Below, in pieces: positions 21,831 through 33,335 of a stretch of 64,000 nt of DNA. The position numbers and the translations under genes were made by a program. Position 1 is the stretch's first letter. Each line of letters starts with the position of its first letter. The notes below the pieces were generated by a model, which saw only the letters and a program-made list of their open reading frames with translations, had not been told where the DNA came from and did not search any database. Source of the stretch: Opisthorchis felineus (taxonomy: Eukaryota > Platyhelminthes > Trematoda > Opisthorchiida > Opisthorchiidae); assembly GCA_004794785.1 (NCBI GenBank), contig SJOL01009557.1, positions 137,949 through 201,948 of the forward strand. Direction: 5' to 3'.

Positions 21831-24800
21831 CCAAATCTCCTTATTCTACAGTTTAATTTCATCGAACCACATCGAGGGCTGTTTGGCCAGATAAATAGTC
21901 AGGTGATAGCAATCTGCTTGATCAGCTGAGAAGCATGAGAAAATCACATGACCTAAACCTTCTAGCAAAAGTGCAAGCAATTTGGTTAACCCGTGAAGAA
22001 TAATCGATCCAGATTTAAAGAAAAAATTGGCGAATTAAATAAAAATTAAAAAAACGATTGTTTGTAGAAAACATTTGTCGCTTGCTCTACAGAAATAGGG
22101 AGCAAGACAGTGAAAAATGCTGTTATGTGTTCACATATTGCACCAATACATCGCTTTTCGCTCAATTGGACCTTGTATCACTTTGAAAGAGATCGTGGTT
22201 CGGTTAAACTCGAGCAAAAAACAGTTGCGGAGGAAAAATACTCACTCCTATCTGCAACTCCAAACTAGTAATGCACAGTAAGGCCGAACAAAACAACAGG
22301 GCCTAGGTAGTGTAGCAAGGAAACCAGGGATATTCATATTGGTTCGTGGGAGGATCTCAGAGTGAATGCAACATAACACAGTCGTCCTTCTGTCTGGGTA
22401 AGATCCCTTATATCCACTTCAAAGAAACATTGGTGGAAAAAGGACATCGGATAGGCGGGACAAACCGTGGTCTATAAAAAAGCTTTAATACACTGTTTGA
22501 AGCAACGGTGCAATCCGACTCGATCGGATGTGACCAGATCACTAACTCGGGATCGAAGAAAGGTGGGCAAAAGGCCCCGACTAGCTAGTACCACAAGGTG
22601 GGGACTTGGGCCGAAAACAATCACAAATACTCTTTGTGTCTATAAAACACCGTTAGTAATTCGCGATTGCGTGCGTGATGTTACAACACGGATTATCTCA
22701 ACGGTGTCCCTGTAAGTTGAGTAAGAAGACAGGTAAGTTACATTTACTGCCAGTATTAAGTGACAGAACATGTATAAGACGCGCAAAAATATAAGAATTC
22801 ATATCCGGTACACAAAAGGACACAACGTACAACCAAAACTACTGAGCAAGAAAGATGTGGCATTCACACAACACAAATCCGCTGGTTAACCGAGGGAAAT
22901 AGGGAATTTTATCATTTAAACAAGGGTCCACAAGAGTTGACATATCTGACAACCAAGATTAGGGAGCACGATGCTTGAAAATATTGAGTATTCACATCAG
23001 CTGTCGCCAGATGACAGCTAACATCGGAACGAGATCCAAAGTACAACTGGTATCAGAGGGGAAGAATGAATGATGAATTCAGTCAACACCATGAAGACAG
23101 GCTTACGCAGATGTACCTACGTCATACAGAAACCGAGGAGGAAAGAAATGCAATAGAATTTTTAGAGACTTGAATACACACACAAGCGAACCACTTGCCA
23201 ACAGACTGGATACATAGCCTCACATTCAAGCATACAGTAAAGGAAAATACCTTCATGCAAGCAACTCAGTTAAGCCAGTGTATGACAGAAAATAGGTACT
23301 CTAAAAATGCGGTCTACCTACATGGAATGCTAAGCTTAGGCGATCAGTTACCGCCGCCAGACAAGGAAAGACAAGAGTCATGTGTGCCGATGCAAAAAAC
23401 GATAGTGTTGGATAACAATGGAATCTTCTGAACATAGTTATTCCGCGACAATCAAATCATGAAGTAATCACGTGATCACTGAGCGTCGCAACATCTAAGA
23501 AAGGAATGAAGCCAGTGGAACTCAGTACTACCGGTGTTGAGGGCCTATCTAAGGAAAAACAACAGTCTGAGGTATGGCAAAGGTAGCAATAAGAAACGAA
23601 GCGAGACGAGACACTTAATATTCCACCGGATACTAACACATACTTCTCACACTTTAACCATTAACTACAGTATTGCGCTGTGTCCGTGAGCACGGAGACT
23701 CATGTTGCATTCGGGTCAGATAACCATGAACGAAAAGAGGGTACGTAAGAAAATGACAGAACGGGTAAACGAGAAGCGCCGAAATGGAGTATAGAGATGA
23801 AAGATGAAAATCATGGCTTCGTACAGACTCACTAATGTGCAGCCGGCCAATGCTGGCTTAAAAACGATGTCCACCATCTTCAGCAGTAAGTCCTTTCGCT
23901 TTTTTGCCGTAATGGAAAAACCCAGGCGTGATTGGCATAACTGACTGTGTTAAGTGCACTCAAGTGGATCTTTAAAACTTTTGTGTTGCTGGCAGCTCTT
24001 TGGTTCCAGATCCACTGAATCAAGGTCCTTTAGATGATTATGGTATGAATCTGAGTCTTCCCAAAACCGAGTTGGGACGGCACTGCTCTCAACGATTTCC
24101 CCTTTCGGTTTACTTCGATCATTACCATTTTCTACTCAAGTGGCGAAAAATCAAGATGTACGCTTTTAACCAAATGACACTTAAACCATGTACCTGGTTT
24201 TCTCACAACGTTACGGGAAGCTTCGACAACCCACAACCGGTTTCACACTTCTTGTGGCCCATCAGGTAGGTGCAGTCCCCGAGTTTACGTCAGTCTTGAA
24301 CCGTCAGTCTACTTGAACCCAAATTGTACGAAACTTGACAAATACACTCAGTTGTATACCAATTTGGTCTTCACAGGAGACTCACCGGTTTGTCTATGGC
24401 CGGTGGACTGAATACGTCAGCCAATTGTCACCTTTTTCGCTACGGTGATAACCGATGAAATGGCGCAGTAGCTCTTTACTCTCGTATTAACATCGCGGAA
24501 CAACGGACATGGCACGACGTCACAACGAGTCGTCCGAAATGTTTTAATAACCACACTAAAGCGAATCAACTTAGCTTTTGCTGGCACACAGGATGTGTTA
24601 ATGATATCTGAAACAGCCGTTTATCCTTCCTTTGGGTCCATGCCGATTAGCCCGACCTCCACGGGCACACTACGTGTTAGCGACATCCAGATCAGTGGCC
24701 CGGTATGACAACATAATCTGGAGTTGCTTGTGATTTTGACCACGCCATTGAATGTCTTAGTGAAACCTGGAAACCACATCACAAACAGTCAGTTGTTCCC

Positions 24801-25264
24801 CGATGACGCACCGCGCTCGTCATCGGCGATACTGCATGACACGACAGGCATGCCACGAGCATTCGGTTCTACTTCCCCCCACAAGCTAATAACTTCTAAA
24901 TAGCGTCACCACAGAACAAAAAAGTCGTTTACTGCGTTGGCAACCACGACATCGGGAATCAGCTTACTGGATGCGTTACAGAACCAGTGACACGCCGTGA
25001 CTTCATCCTCAGTTGTTTATTCTATATAAGTAACCACGCCTATCTCACTTACAAAGCCTCGATCATAAATTTACAGGGATTTAAAAACCGTTAGTTTACA
25101 AGTGAGAGCCTGTTGAGGCCGATAAATTGTCAAGCTGTTGGCTTTGAGACCCACGCCTGTAACTGCTGTCAGTTGACATTAGTGTCAATGAAATCAGCAT
25201 TCTTCAAGGATAGTTGGTAGTCTACCGTCTAGTCTCAAGTCGTTTACTTCTGAGGCGCATTCAT

Positions 25265-25395
25265 AAGATTGCTACAGCAAGCAGCAGGAAATAGAGATTC
25301 GCAATTCTGATGATTTGTAACAAGGATGGAACAGCTGCAGTGCTTTTCGGCATATACTGACCACACTGCAGAAAGAAATCACGATTGAAACTTCC
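25265..25395 (+). repeat. SINE family 2 tail, degraded
   Basis: Tail-like sequence CTGATGATTTGTAACAAGGA, then GGAACAGCTGCAGTGCTTTT and GGCATATACTGACCACACTG, which resembles the tails at 6.9 and 16.3 kb. The head is missing or unrecognisable. Confidence 0.45.
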
Positions 25396-25697
25396 AGATA
25401 TTATATTACCAACTATCAATATGTACAAGCGCACATTTTACCACTTTATGTTTTGATTCACCAACAGCATATTTCACAATCAAAGTAATGAGAATCGAAT
25501 GGATCTTAAAAAAATTGCCTGGAGGTTTGAAACAGAAGTAAAAAGCGAAGTGGATATGAAATGCTGTCGCTTTTTCCAGAGCAAGCGATTTGGGAACTAG
25601 AAGTGCGCTCTACTGAAGATTCTCAAGGATGAAACACATGTACGCTTCGGGTATGGATTCGCTATTGGGGGTTCGTCCTAGTGGAAAAATCGAATCG

Positions 25698-25876
25698 TCC
25701 AGCTGTAACACCCTTTCGGCAACTAGCTGCCATGCCGCCCGAAGAAAGCAAGAGGGCTGGGATACTACCAGGTTGCCCAAACATAGACAGGGGAAGTTGA
25801 AATGCAGAGGTCGTGTTCGAACCACGGACCTTCCGGTCAGTAAATTCGCGCTCTAACCACTGAACCATCTCGCCCT
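25698..25876 (-). repeat. SINE family 1 copy, reverse
   Basis: Near full-length copy. On the minus strand it begins GCGAGATGGTTCAGTGGTTA (A-box-like) and has GGTTCGAACACG (B box). It ends with the 3' body that reads CTAGCTGCCATGCCGCC on the plus strand. Confidence 0.75.
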
Positions 25877-27226
25877 AGAGGGAAATTACTGCATTTATAA
25901 CGCTCATGTGGTTCGCTACCCAAGTACTTAGTAGTCCAAAAAACACTTCAATAAGGAGAAATCGCCGTTAAAGTAGAGTCTTATTCGAAAACTTTGCGAC
26001 AATTCAGAGATCCCTGCTTCCAGACATGTGACCCAACGGAATCTCGCTACTGGAGCATGCTGTGAACATCGGTGTACGGAAAACAGGCTATCTAAAGCAA
26101 AGCATATTTCTTATTGCAAACTGTATGCAGAAATAGCAACAGACTTGCTCTCGACGCATTACAGATCTGGTGTCAACTGATACGGTACTGTTGAACAGCC
26201 TGACGACATCATGACGCACAAAATAGGAAAACGCATGCATGAGATGGTGCGCTACATAAGTTTTCGCAGTCACTGATATCAGTAAGTTTTATATGTGGTT
26301 CATGGTTGACGAAAGAGGAACGAATGAGGTCTGTGAACAACCCGAAACAGTTCAAACTAGTGGTTCACCAGGCCCGCTGGAAATGTGCAACCACAGCAGC
26401 ATTTGTGAGCGTATTATCAAGTCCGTCGCCCAGGACTGTGTAGTGGCGTCGATTCCGATTCTGCGTTTTTTGGTTGTTTTAGAACCAGTGCCTTATAGAG
26501 ATTTCTTAATATTAGGGTAGAAGGATGGACATCCAACAGTGAACCGTTTAAGCCAGGCTGGACTGCACGGTGAACAAATACAGTTTGCCCATGCCCTAAG
26601 GACATTGCTTTTTAGTGAAAAGTATCCATAACCGAGGCAGCCGGGATGAAGAATTCGAATTAGCAGCAAGCCCTTTCCTCAACTCACTACTCGGCATCCG
26701 TCAGCACAATGAGGATGGACTGCAACTAATCAGCTCAAAGTTGTGACACTGTTGAAGAGCTGATACAAGTTACCACTGCTCGTTGGCTAGAGGAGTTTAT
26801 AGTTACTGAGTGCGGTTCGCAGTTGGGCTTCATGCTTGCAATCAGCTGCCGTTCACCCGAACCATTGGCCAGTATACTATTCCGATTAGCCTATATCTGA
26901 CGAAACAGTCAACTTGCCACGTTAACCTTACAATACCTGAAGAATTTCCCAGGAAGAGTACCAGAAGTAATGCTATCCGCTCAACTAGAGTGAAGAATGT
27001 TGTAACGCGAGACAACAGCGATGATGACCGCCTGCGACTGACGAGATGACGGATGCCTCCGAGCCGGGGCGATAGCAACCACCTAGTCCAGTGCTGCTTG
27101 CACAGACCAAGGCCTGCCATGGTTTGACTGTTCAGTTCACAATAATCCGGTTCAGTTCAAAAACCCGAAGGATAACAACTAGACGAAATCGTCTCATGAG
27201 GTCTACATGGTTGCACAAAAGCTCAC

Positions 27227-27879
27227 GATAAAAACATCTTTGCATGTCAACAATAACTGGCGGTTTCGCATGAAATTCGGATAATCTACGAAAACTCTGT
27301 CTTCAAAAACAGTCAGCCAGTTAGAACAGGCGGAAGCTCGAACTCGAAAAGATTCAGGTATTTGAAATTCAAAATTCGGTAGAAATTCGATTTTTCCATC
27401 CGTCTTAGACCGATTAATGGTCCCCACAGGTTCCAGCCCTAATATGCGCACAATCTTATGCACATTAGGGCCTACAGCATCGTCATTATCAGTTCACATC
27501 CCTATGAATTCGCTCGTAACGTACAAAATAAAATCCGTGCTGTTCCTGAATATATGACATTATCGTCATCACCAACATTCTGTACTCAGCTCCAGCTGTG
27601 CTTACCTGAGTAACCAGAGTGTTTTTCGTGTACCCTTTCAGCTGGTATGAGTCCGGGTAATTACCACTGCATTCGGCACAAACCATTCTGTAGTCTTGTT
27701 CCAGCCTCAGAAGTTACAATAACCCGGTGAATGGGCTTTTCGAAAAGGTCTGGGGTATCACCGTACAGCATGTAATCGGCCACAGACAAGCGAGTCCACA
27801 AATCTGCCGCTGTGATTAGCTGGACAGCAAATTGGTCGAGTCCATTTACCAGTGAACTTCAGTGTGCTAATTTGGATAG
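27227..27879 (-). other. Exon-like segments of unrecognised identity, second cluster
   Basis: Minus-strand frames with protein-like composition and fair splice signals. An open stretch from 27879 contains LWTRLSVADYMLYGDTPDLF. In a second frame MVCAECSGNYPDSYQLKG continues to a strong donor ACTCAG|GTAAGC at 27606/27605. A further segment, 27471-27227, follows gatgctgtag and contains HKIVRILGLEPVGTI and FQIPESFRVRAS, ending before GTGAGC. The first two need a frame change to join. I cannot name a family and no TE motif is visible. It could belong to the same nested gene as 20916-21625, on the same strand as the host gene. Confidence 0.3.
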
Positions 27880-27901
27880 GATTCAGTTGAGGTAACCGAG
27901 A

Positions 27902-27919
27902 TTTTATTTATTTATTTAT
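27902..27919. repeat. TTTA microsatellite
   Basis: Four TTTA units in a row, just upstream (gene sense) of the second exon-like cluster. Confidence 0.8.
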
Positions 27920-29699
27920 TCGACAGCTGTGTAGAAACAACTGTCAAAAATCGGCCAATTATATCACGAAGTAACTGGGTTGCTGCACGAAAACTGGCTG
28001 GTTTTGACTGTTCCGCGTGTAGAGCCTGCAAACCCAAACCGAGTGACTGACGAAATCGGTCATCATATGTTGTCAAGGCAACCGAAGCTGACTAGACAGC
28101 CAGCCAGTCAACCGTGCACAGACACACGCAAACACAGCCACGCGGAATTTGTATGATATCATGTGAAGAGTATCAAAAAGCCTACAGCAAATCAAATAGT
28201 TTATTCACATTCGGCGGGTTGAAATCAGGAAGATGAGAAACTTCGAAAAAAATAGACGCTGGAGAGACATAACTCATGGAAGCGCACAATTGCCCGTATT
28301 GATGAATTGATGAATCGGGACGAATATTTCGTGACCTGGTCCGCTCACTCAAGAAAAAGACTTGTTGTGGAAACTAGTGCCCCGAATTAAACGGAATAGA
28401 AACCTAGGGGTCCCCTAAGTGAGTTTCTTATGTTACAGCGAATTTCGCTGTTATCATTTCAGCCTGCAGAAAAAAAATCGATCATTTCGGTCAAGAGACA
28501 CTTCCTCCTGAAACGTTAAATCTTCGCCTCATACTTCATCTAAATCGGCCGGTGGTATGGTTGTCAAGACGCTATCGAGCCCATTTACCCCATATACAAC
28601 ACCAACCGAATGCACGGTGAACGTACTCGCTCGTTCTCATGGTCGTTGACTTTAACCGCAAACATGTGGTCAAGCGGAACAGGCAAAAAGCATGGAGCTG
28701 TCTGCTGCGTTTGACTGCACAAAACAATGAGTGATGTTCTATGTCTTGTTTCATGCATGGAAGTGATTCATTTGTTACGTTAAAGCGGAATGCTCCACGT
28801 CAGAGCTGCTGAAAGATTCATAGGTCCGGGTTAAGCCTAAGCAATTTTCGGACAAATTCATCTCGTACGGGATAAAGATTATGCCCTAAAATCTTGGGCT
28901 ATGCAGTGCCTTAGGAGCATAGGTTGGATTGAAAAGACCAGTTTCGTTAAGAAAGGTAGAACTAATTTGTGTTGGGTTCGTTTATGAAAACACTATAGTA
29001 AAATATGGACTTTGAGACTTGAAAGTTATGTCCTATATGGATCCAAATTGGACGCCATTCGAGAATTACACACTAATTTGGTTACAACAGGAGAATCAAC
29101 TGAATTCAACTGAATCTCTCGTTCATGATGTTCTGCTTTAACTAAATGTACTACACAAAGACCACCTCGAGATATTGCAATACATCGTTTAGATGGAACA
29201 TACTACTCAAGTAGAATGTAAAACTGATGGAAACTTGGGCACTACGCCTAACGAATGAGCGTCAAGAAAGGCGAAATCGGTAGTGGAGTGCCGAAGAGCT
29301 TTCAGCATCCTTATGCCAAGAGTTCGCACATTGTTACACTGAAAGGATAGTTCATATGTTAGTTCATCATCATCATTGACACCAACAGACTAGTAATGCA
29401 TACTGGTGCTTAAGTGCCATACAAACATGAGGAAAGAACGCCTTAGTAAAGGATTGGAAGAAAAGATAAGGTTAGGGGATTAGTGCGAAGAAGCCTTATG
29501 TCCTTAAGGAAAACTATCAGGAATAACGTACCTACACCTTAAAATAAACAAATCTGAGTATCATGTCGAGACAAGGCGCCATTAGTGGAACCAACCCAGC
29601 GTCCTTTGCGGACCTCATCCAACATAGGTCGAGCGCACAACGTAAGGCGAACTTTAGCTCGACAGCCCGGTTAGTAAATGACAAAATGCGCGCCACTGG

Positions 29700-29911
29700 G
29701 ATCTGTTGCATGCCATGTCCTGTAGGATTTTCAACCACCTGAAAGTAGGATCACGTTCGAGGCAGGAAGGAGCGAAGACCCAACAAAAATCTGTTTGACA
29801 GTGACCGCCTTCATTGCACGTTGCCATGTCATGGCCTGTCCCCCACTTTGTTTCGATACAGTTTGTTAGCACTGGATGGACTCCTAAAAAGCTACGTCTG
29901 ATTTTAGTCAT
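29700..29911 (-). pseudogene. Non-LTR retrotransposon C-terminal relic
   Basis: The minus strand reads PTFRWLKILQDMACNRSQWR, then AFCHLLTG. This resembles the common C-terminal end of fluke LINE polyproteins (WLETLKDMAxxRxQWRxCCxFL). Just before it, in another frame, TWQRAMKAVTV resembles their TWxRxMKxxT block. Only the last 70 or so codons are recognisable and the frames are broken. Confidence 0.5.
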
Positions 29912-30232
29912 TTCCTCCTACGTAAGACTGTCGATTTCCATCAGTTATTCGCTCCTGATTGATAAACGTTGAGTTCATATTTCGCTTCCAAATAATCCAA
30001 AACTACACACGAAAACTGACCTTTTGATCCGTGGTACGCTAGCTCGACCTGTGAAAATAACCGTACTTAAAAAGAAGTTATTTACAACTAGCGAACTGAA
30101 GAGTGTGATCTTTCGGATGCAGTTTATCCCATTACTTTGTCGTTGGTTCCGGAAGTACTTAGGCCGTGATTACAAAACAACTGCTCTGATTCAAAAAGGG
30201 TGGTATTCCTAAAGAAAATAATAAAAAGATAG

Positions 30233-30413
30233 TCGTTCAACTGTAGCACCCTTTCGGTGCCTAACTGCTATGCCACCAGAAGGAAGCACGAGGGCTGGGA
30301 TACTGCCAGGTTGCTCAAACCTAGACAGAAGAAGTCGAGATGCAGAGGTCGCATTAGAACTACGGACTCTCTGGTTAGTGAATTCGCGCTCTAGGCACTG
30401 AGCCACCTCGCGG
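30233..30413 (-). repeat. SINE family 1 copy, reverse
   Basis: Contains the plus-strand body TGTAGCACCCTTTCGGTGCC, then GGGCTGGGATACTGCCAGG. On the minus strand the A-box-like start GCGAGGTGGCTCAGTGCC can be read. The B box is mutated (CATTAGAACTACG on the plus strand). Confidence 0.75.
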
Positions 30414-30948
30414 TATTCCTAGTGTTACCGTCGCCTACGGTCCAGAAAAGGTAACAATATGTGGTACACAACCAGGCGAGATAGGGCGCTGCTCGCACAT
30501 CCGGTCAAAACAAATGCTGCTAAATCCCCTTACATGACGATACTATGACACCATTCAGTCGGCTGCACAAATACGCTCGAATTTAAGTCATGACACCTTC
30601 GATATCCTTGCGACAGTCATTCCAGCTTAGAAAATCTGCGCATTCACCAAACATAAGAGCCTGATGTACACGCTTCTTGAGATCCAAAGGTACGCTGCTT
30701 TGCCTTTATAGGTTTCAAATTAGCAAACACGATCCGATTCACCTCTGTAACTACAGTCGGAGCTTACACAACTTCCAGGACACATAAAACGCTAGACAAC
30801 CACCAGCGTCTCTCCTTGGATGGCAAGCGACGCGTTCAGTGACTGCGTGTCCGGGAGTATGGCCTTTACACAAGGTGCGTGCAAAGTGCATGCCAAAGGA
30901 CAAAACGACTTCGGTCAATTCATTCAGAAACATCTGTCCTCTCTTTTC

Positions 30949-30976
30949 TTTTTTTTTTTTTTTGGGGGGGGGGGGG
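30949..30976. repeat. T15-G13 homopolymer junction
   Basis: Fifteen T directly followed by thirteen G, preceded by a C/T-rich run. It creates a spurious Phe/Gly reading frame. Such runs are prone to sequencing and assembly error. Confidence 0.9.
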
Positions 30977-31151
30977 AACAACGTCTGCACATTCCAGGCC
31001 GACAGGATTTTTTCAGCAACTGCTTGAATAACAGCGTTTCGAAAACCTAGGGTTCACCTCGTTACCTTGTGGACCTTGTGAATACAAACGGAGGGGATAA
31101 GCATCTGTATCGGTCAACGCCCCTTATGTAACCAGGCGTTCGGAGCACTTC

Positions 31152-32240
31152 ATGAAGACTCATACAGAGCAGCAAATTCGAGAATACAAAGAATGCACAG
31201 AAGTTGATCGGACAGCGGCCCAAATTGAAGTAAAGAATAAACTTCGGGGTAGTGGATATCCAGTTAGTTTGAGTAAGCGTCAATTAAGCAAGTTATTGGT
31301 ACCTGTGGCGAAACCCAATAGGGAATGGATTGGAACTGCTGTTATTCCGTATAAACCATGGATATCCAAAGTCAGTCGAAGGATTCTAAACACGGCTAAC
31401 ATTAGCGTAGCATTCCGGAGGGGAAACACTGCGCCGGTGCAATTAAGGGATCGCCTCCGGGCGAACAGAACCAGGGACTGCGCCCACAAAGTAAATGCGA
31501 CAACTGCACTAAGGTCTATATGGGGAAGACAGCCAGAGAACTTCACATCAGAATCGGCGGGCATAAAAAGAAAATAGAAAGGCCGCCGAGAAACGTAGAT
31601 GAACATCGAGCGTTACTGAAAGACTGAGTAATATCGGGACATGCACTGAACACGGGACACTAAACAGATTTAGAAAATGTTGAAGTTTTGAGGCGGAGAC
31701 TACGGTTCACGCCACAGAGACTGATAGCTGAGGCCGAGGAAATCGCCAAGCATCCCACTGTTAATAGAAAGCGTAGAACTGGCAAGCGTGTGAACGGTTT
31801 TAGATCAGTCGAGCTGACATGTGGTGTGTGGTTATCGGAAAGAGGAGTCATCAACAGAAATAGCTTGGATCTGAAGTAAATGAGCCAAAACGACCGAAAA
31901 TCCCACCAAAATAAATTGTCGCAGCACTTACAAACCTGCACAGACCAAGAAAATTTGCCAGTGGTACCCAAGGTGAATCATCAAATGAAGCGCCTTGAAC
32001 CGGAAGACAAAGGACCCAAACCCGATCAGAGATGGTTTAAAATTCCCCCGACCCATCAACCGTACGATCTAGACAACCACACTCACTGACAAGACCTTAT
32101 AACTTACATTCAGCACTGATCTAGTGCGCTAATCGGAAGAGGTCTCTGATTGTTTCTCCGTCTGTCTTAAAACGTGGCCAAATTGTAACCTACTCACTTG
32201 GCCTGAAAAAGCTTTTCTCAAGATCGAAACGTCACCCAGT
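31152..32240 (+). pseudogene. Penelope-like retroelement relic with GIY-YIG domain
   Basis: The 3' part of a Penelope-like element. The frame from 31152 gives a linker with REWIGTAVIPYKPWISKVSR, then RRILNTANISVAF and RDRLRANRTRDC. In the next frame KVYMGKTARELHIRIGGHKK (about 31525-31575) is the GIY-YIG endonuclease signature, followed by EDV-type LENVEVLRRRLRFTPQRLIA and EEIAKHPTVNR (about 31670-31770). The reverse transcriptase part is absent, so the copy is 5'-truncated. Frameshifts and three or more stops make it inactive. Non-coding sequence to about 32240 ends in a CGAAACGTC motif. It lies antisense in GTPBP2-like intron 2, just 0.76 kb from exon 2. Confidence 0.8.
32202..32235 (+). 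ncRNA. Possible degenerate hammerhead ribozyme core
   Basis: CCTGAAAAAGCTTTTCTC followed by AAGATCGAAACGTC lies directly 3' of the Penelope-like coding relic. The parts CTGA...(stem AGCTT/AAGAT)...CGAAAC-GTC follow the order of the hammerhead core (CUGANGA, stem II, GAAA), and such motifs are known from Penelope-like element termini. The CUGANGA box is imperfect (CTGAAAA) and stem II has a mismatch, so this is a relic or a coincidence. Confidence 0.3.
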
Positions 32241-32999
32241 TATAAAACTACCGATTGTTTACCAAGAGCTCATTTTCTTCACTACCGGAGTATTCCTTGT
32301 TGAGTAAGTGTGGTAAGAAGAACAATCAAACACATCCTGGAAATTCAGGAATACCAAAACACAAAACAGTACTACAACAGAAACGTAGAATGTCCCGAGT
32401 AGACAAACACAGTCGACTTTTTTGTGCCAGTGTAAGGCTAGCGCAGATGGGTGTGTGCATATTACCGCACCCGTCATTACACTACTGGAATTGCGTAGCT
32501 CCAATTGGGTGGAGGGAGAAATTTCTTCAAGTGAATTTCTAAAGTGTAAAACAAAATTCAAAGACCAACAGACAAACCAAGCAACAGGATTTACCACAAA
32601 GCACCGTTGCGGCGTCGTGGGTAATAAACAATTGTAAAGATGTTCCTAAATTAGTGTTCAAATCATTTATGAAAAAACATTTGAATAACTTCACAAGCAT
32701 GCGAACTGCAAACCAAAAAATATTCTATCACATGAAGTATGAGAGGAAGGACATAAATAAACTATGTAACCGGGATGGGCGGTGTGTTGACAATTTTTTC
32801 TTCACAGTGTTTGGAGATGTGAAGGCTCCTGAATTTGTAGCAGGGGGCGGGAAAGGAAGAATTAAAAATAACTGGCTTAGATAATCGTAATTAGTTCAGT
32901 TCCTCACATTCCCTATGAGCGCAGGTAGTGCATATTGCTCAATGATGTTTGCAACAAGGCAAATCCGACCAGACAGAGATCAGTGAGGGACATACTTAC

Positions 33000-33335
33000 C
33001 CCATTATTGGCTAAGGGTGATTGTCGGACGAGCAGTTCGACGGCCTTCCTTGTCTCAGATCCGTAAGATGCCGGTAGACTGTTCTGGGAATTGGGCGGGG
33101 ACGACACACTGACAGTTCGCTCACGTAACGGCTGGACAATCGCATTTAATCGCTGGGCCATACGCCTAAGAGTGGCCAATGAGCTCTCAAGTTCTTTCGG
33201 GGCCAATCCACTAACGTGTCCATCATCATCGACGCCCAAACGATAGATAGCCTCACCACCCCCCTCATTGAGACGCCATTTCATTTGTGTGACAAGTTGT
33301 TCGAAGCGGTTCGGTGTTGGATTGACCAGTTTTCG
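33000..33335 (-). CDS. GTPBP2: GTPBP2-like GTPase, exon 2
   Basis: Encodes residues 116-227 (112 codons, phase 0 at both ends). It follows a pyrimidine-rich acceptor ending tttgccag and stops at the donor GGG|GTAAGT. It opens with RKLVNPTPNRFEQLVTQMKW, which is nearly the vertebrate GTPBP2 sequence, then a GGGEAIYRLGVDDDG block and the helical part with LRRMAQRL and LRER that leads to the conserved LLVRQ just before the G domain. This N-terminal domain is characteristic of the GTPBP1/2 family and is absent from EF1A. An insertion rich in Ser, Pro and Asn separates LRER from VELLVRQ, so the linker is longer than in vertebrates. The reading frame stays open upstream of the acceptor, but that sequence does not resemble the family. 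Confidence 0.92.

Larger units (their letters stand above)
19377..32999 (-). other. GTPBP2-like intron 2 (13.6 kb)
   Basis: The largest intron. It holds exon-like segments of unknown origin (20916-21625 and 27227-27879), weak family 2 SINEs (21690-21830 and 25265-25395), reverse family 1 SINEs (25698-25876 and 30233-30413), a LINE C-terminal relic (29700-29911), a T/G homopolymer run (30949-30976) and a Penelope-like relic (31152-32240). The parts 22-25 kb and 26-27 kb show nothing I recognise. Confidence 0.8.

Noticed and set aside
31280..31606. Minus-strand frame of 108 codons
   Set aside because: Antisense shadow of the Penelope-like linker and GIY-YIG relic.
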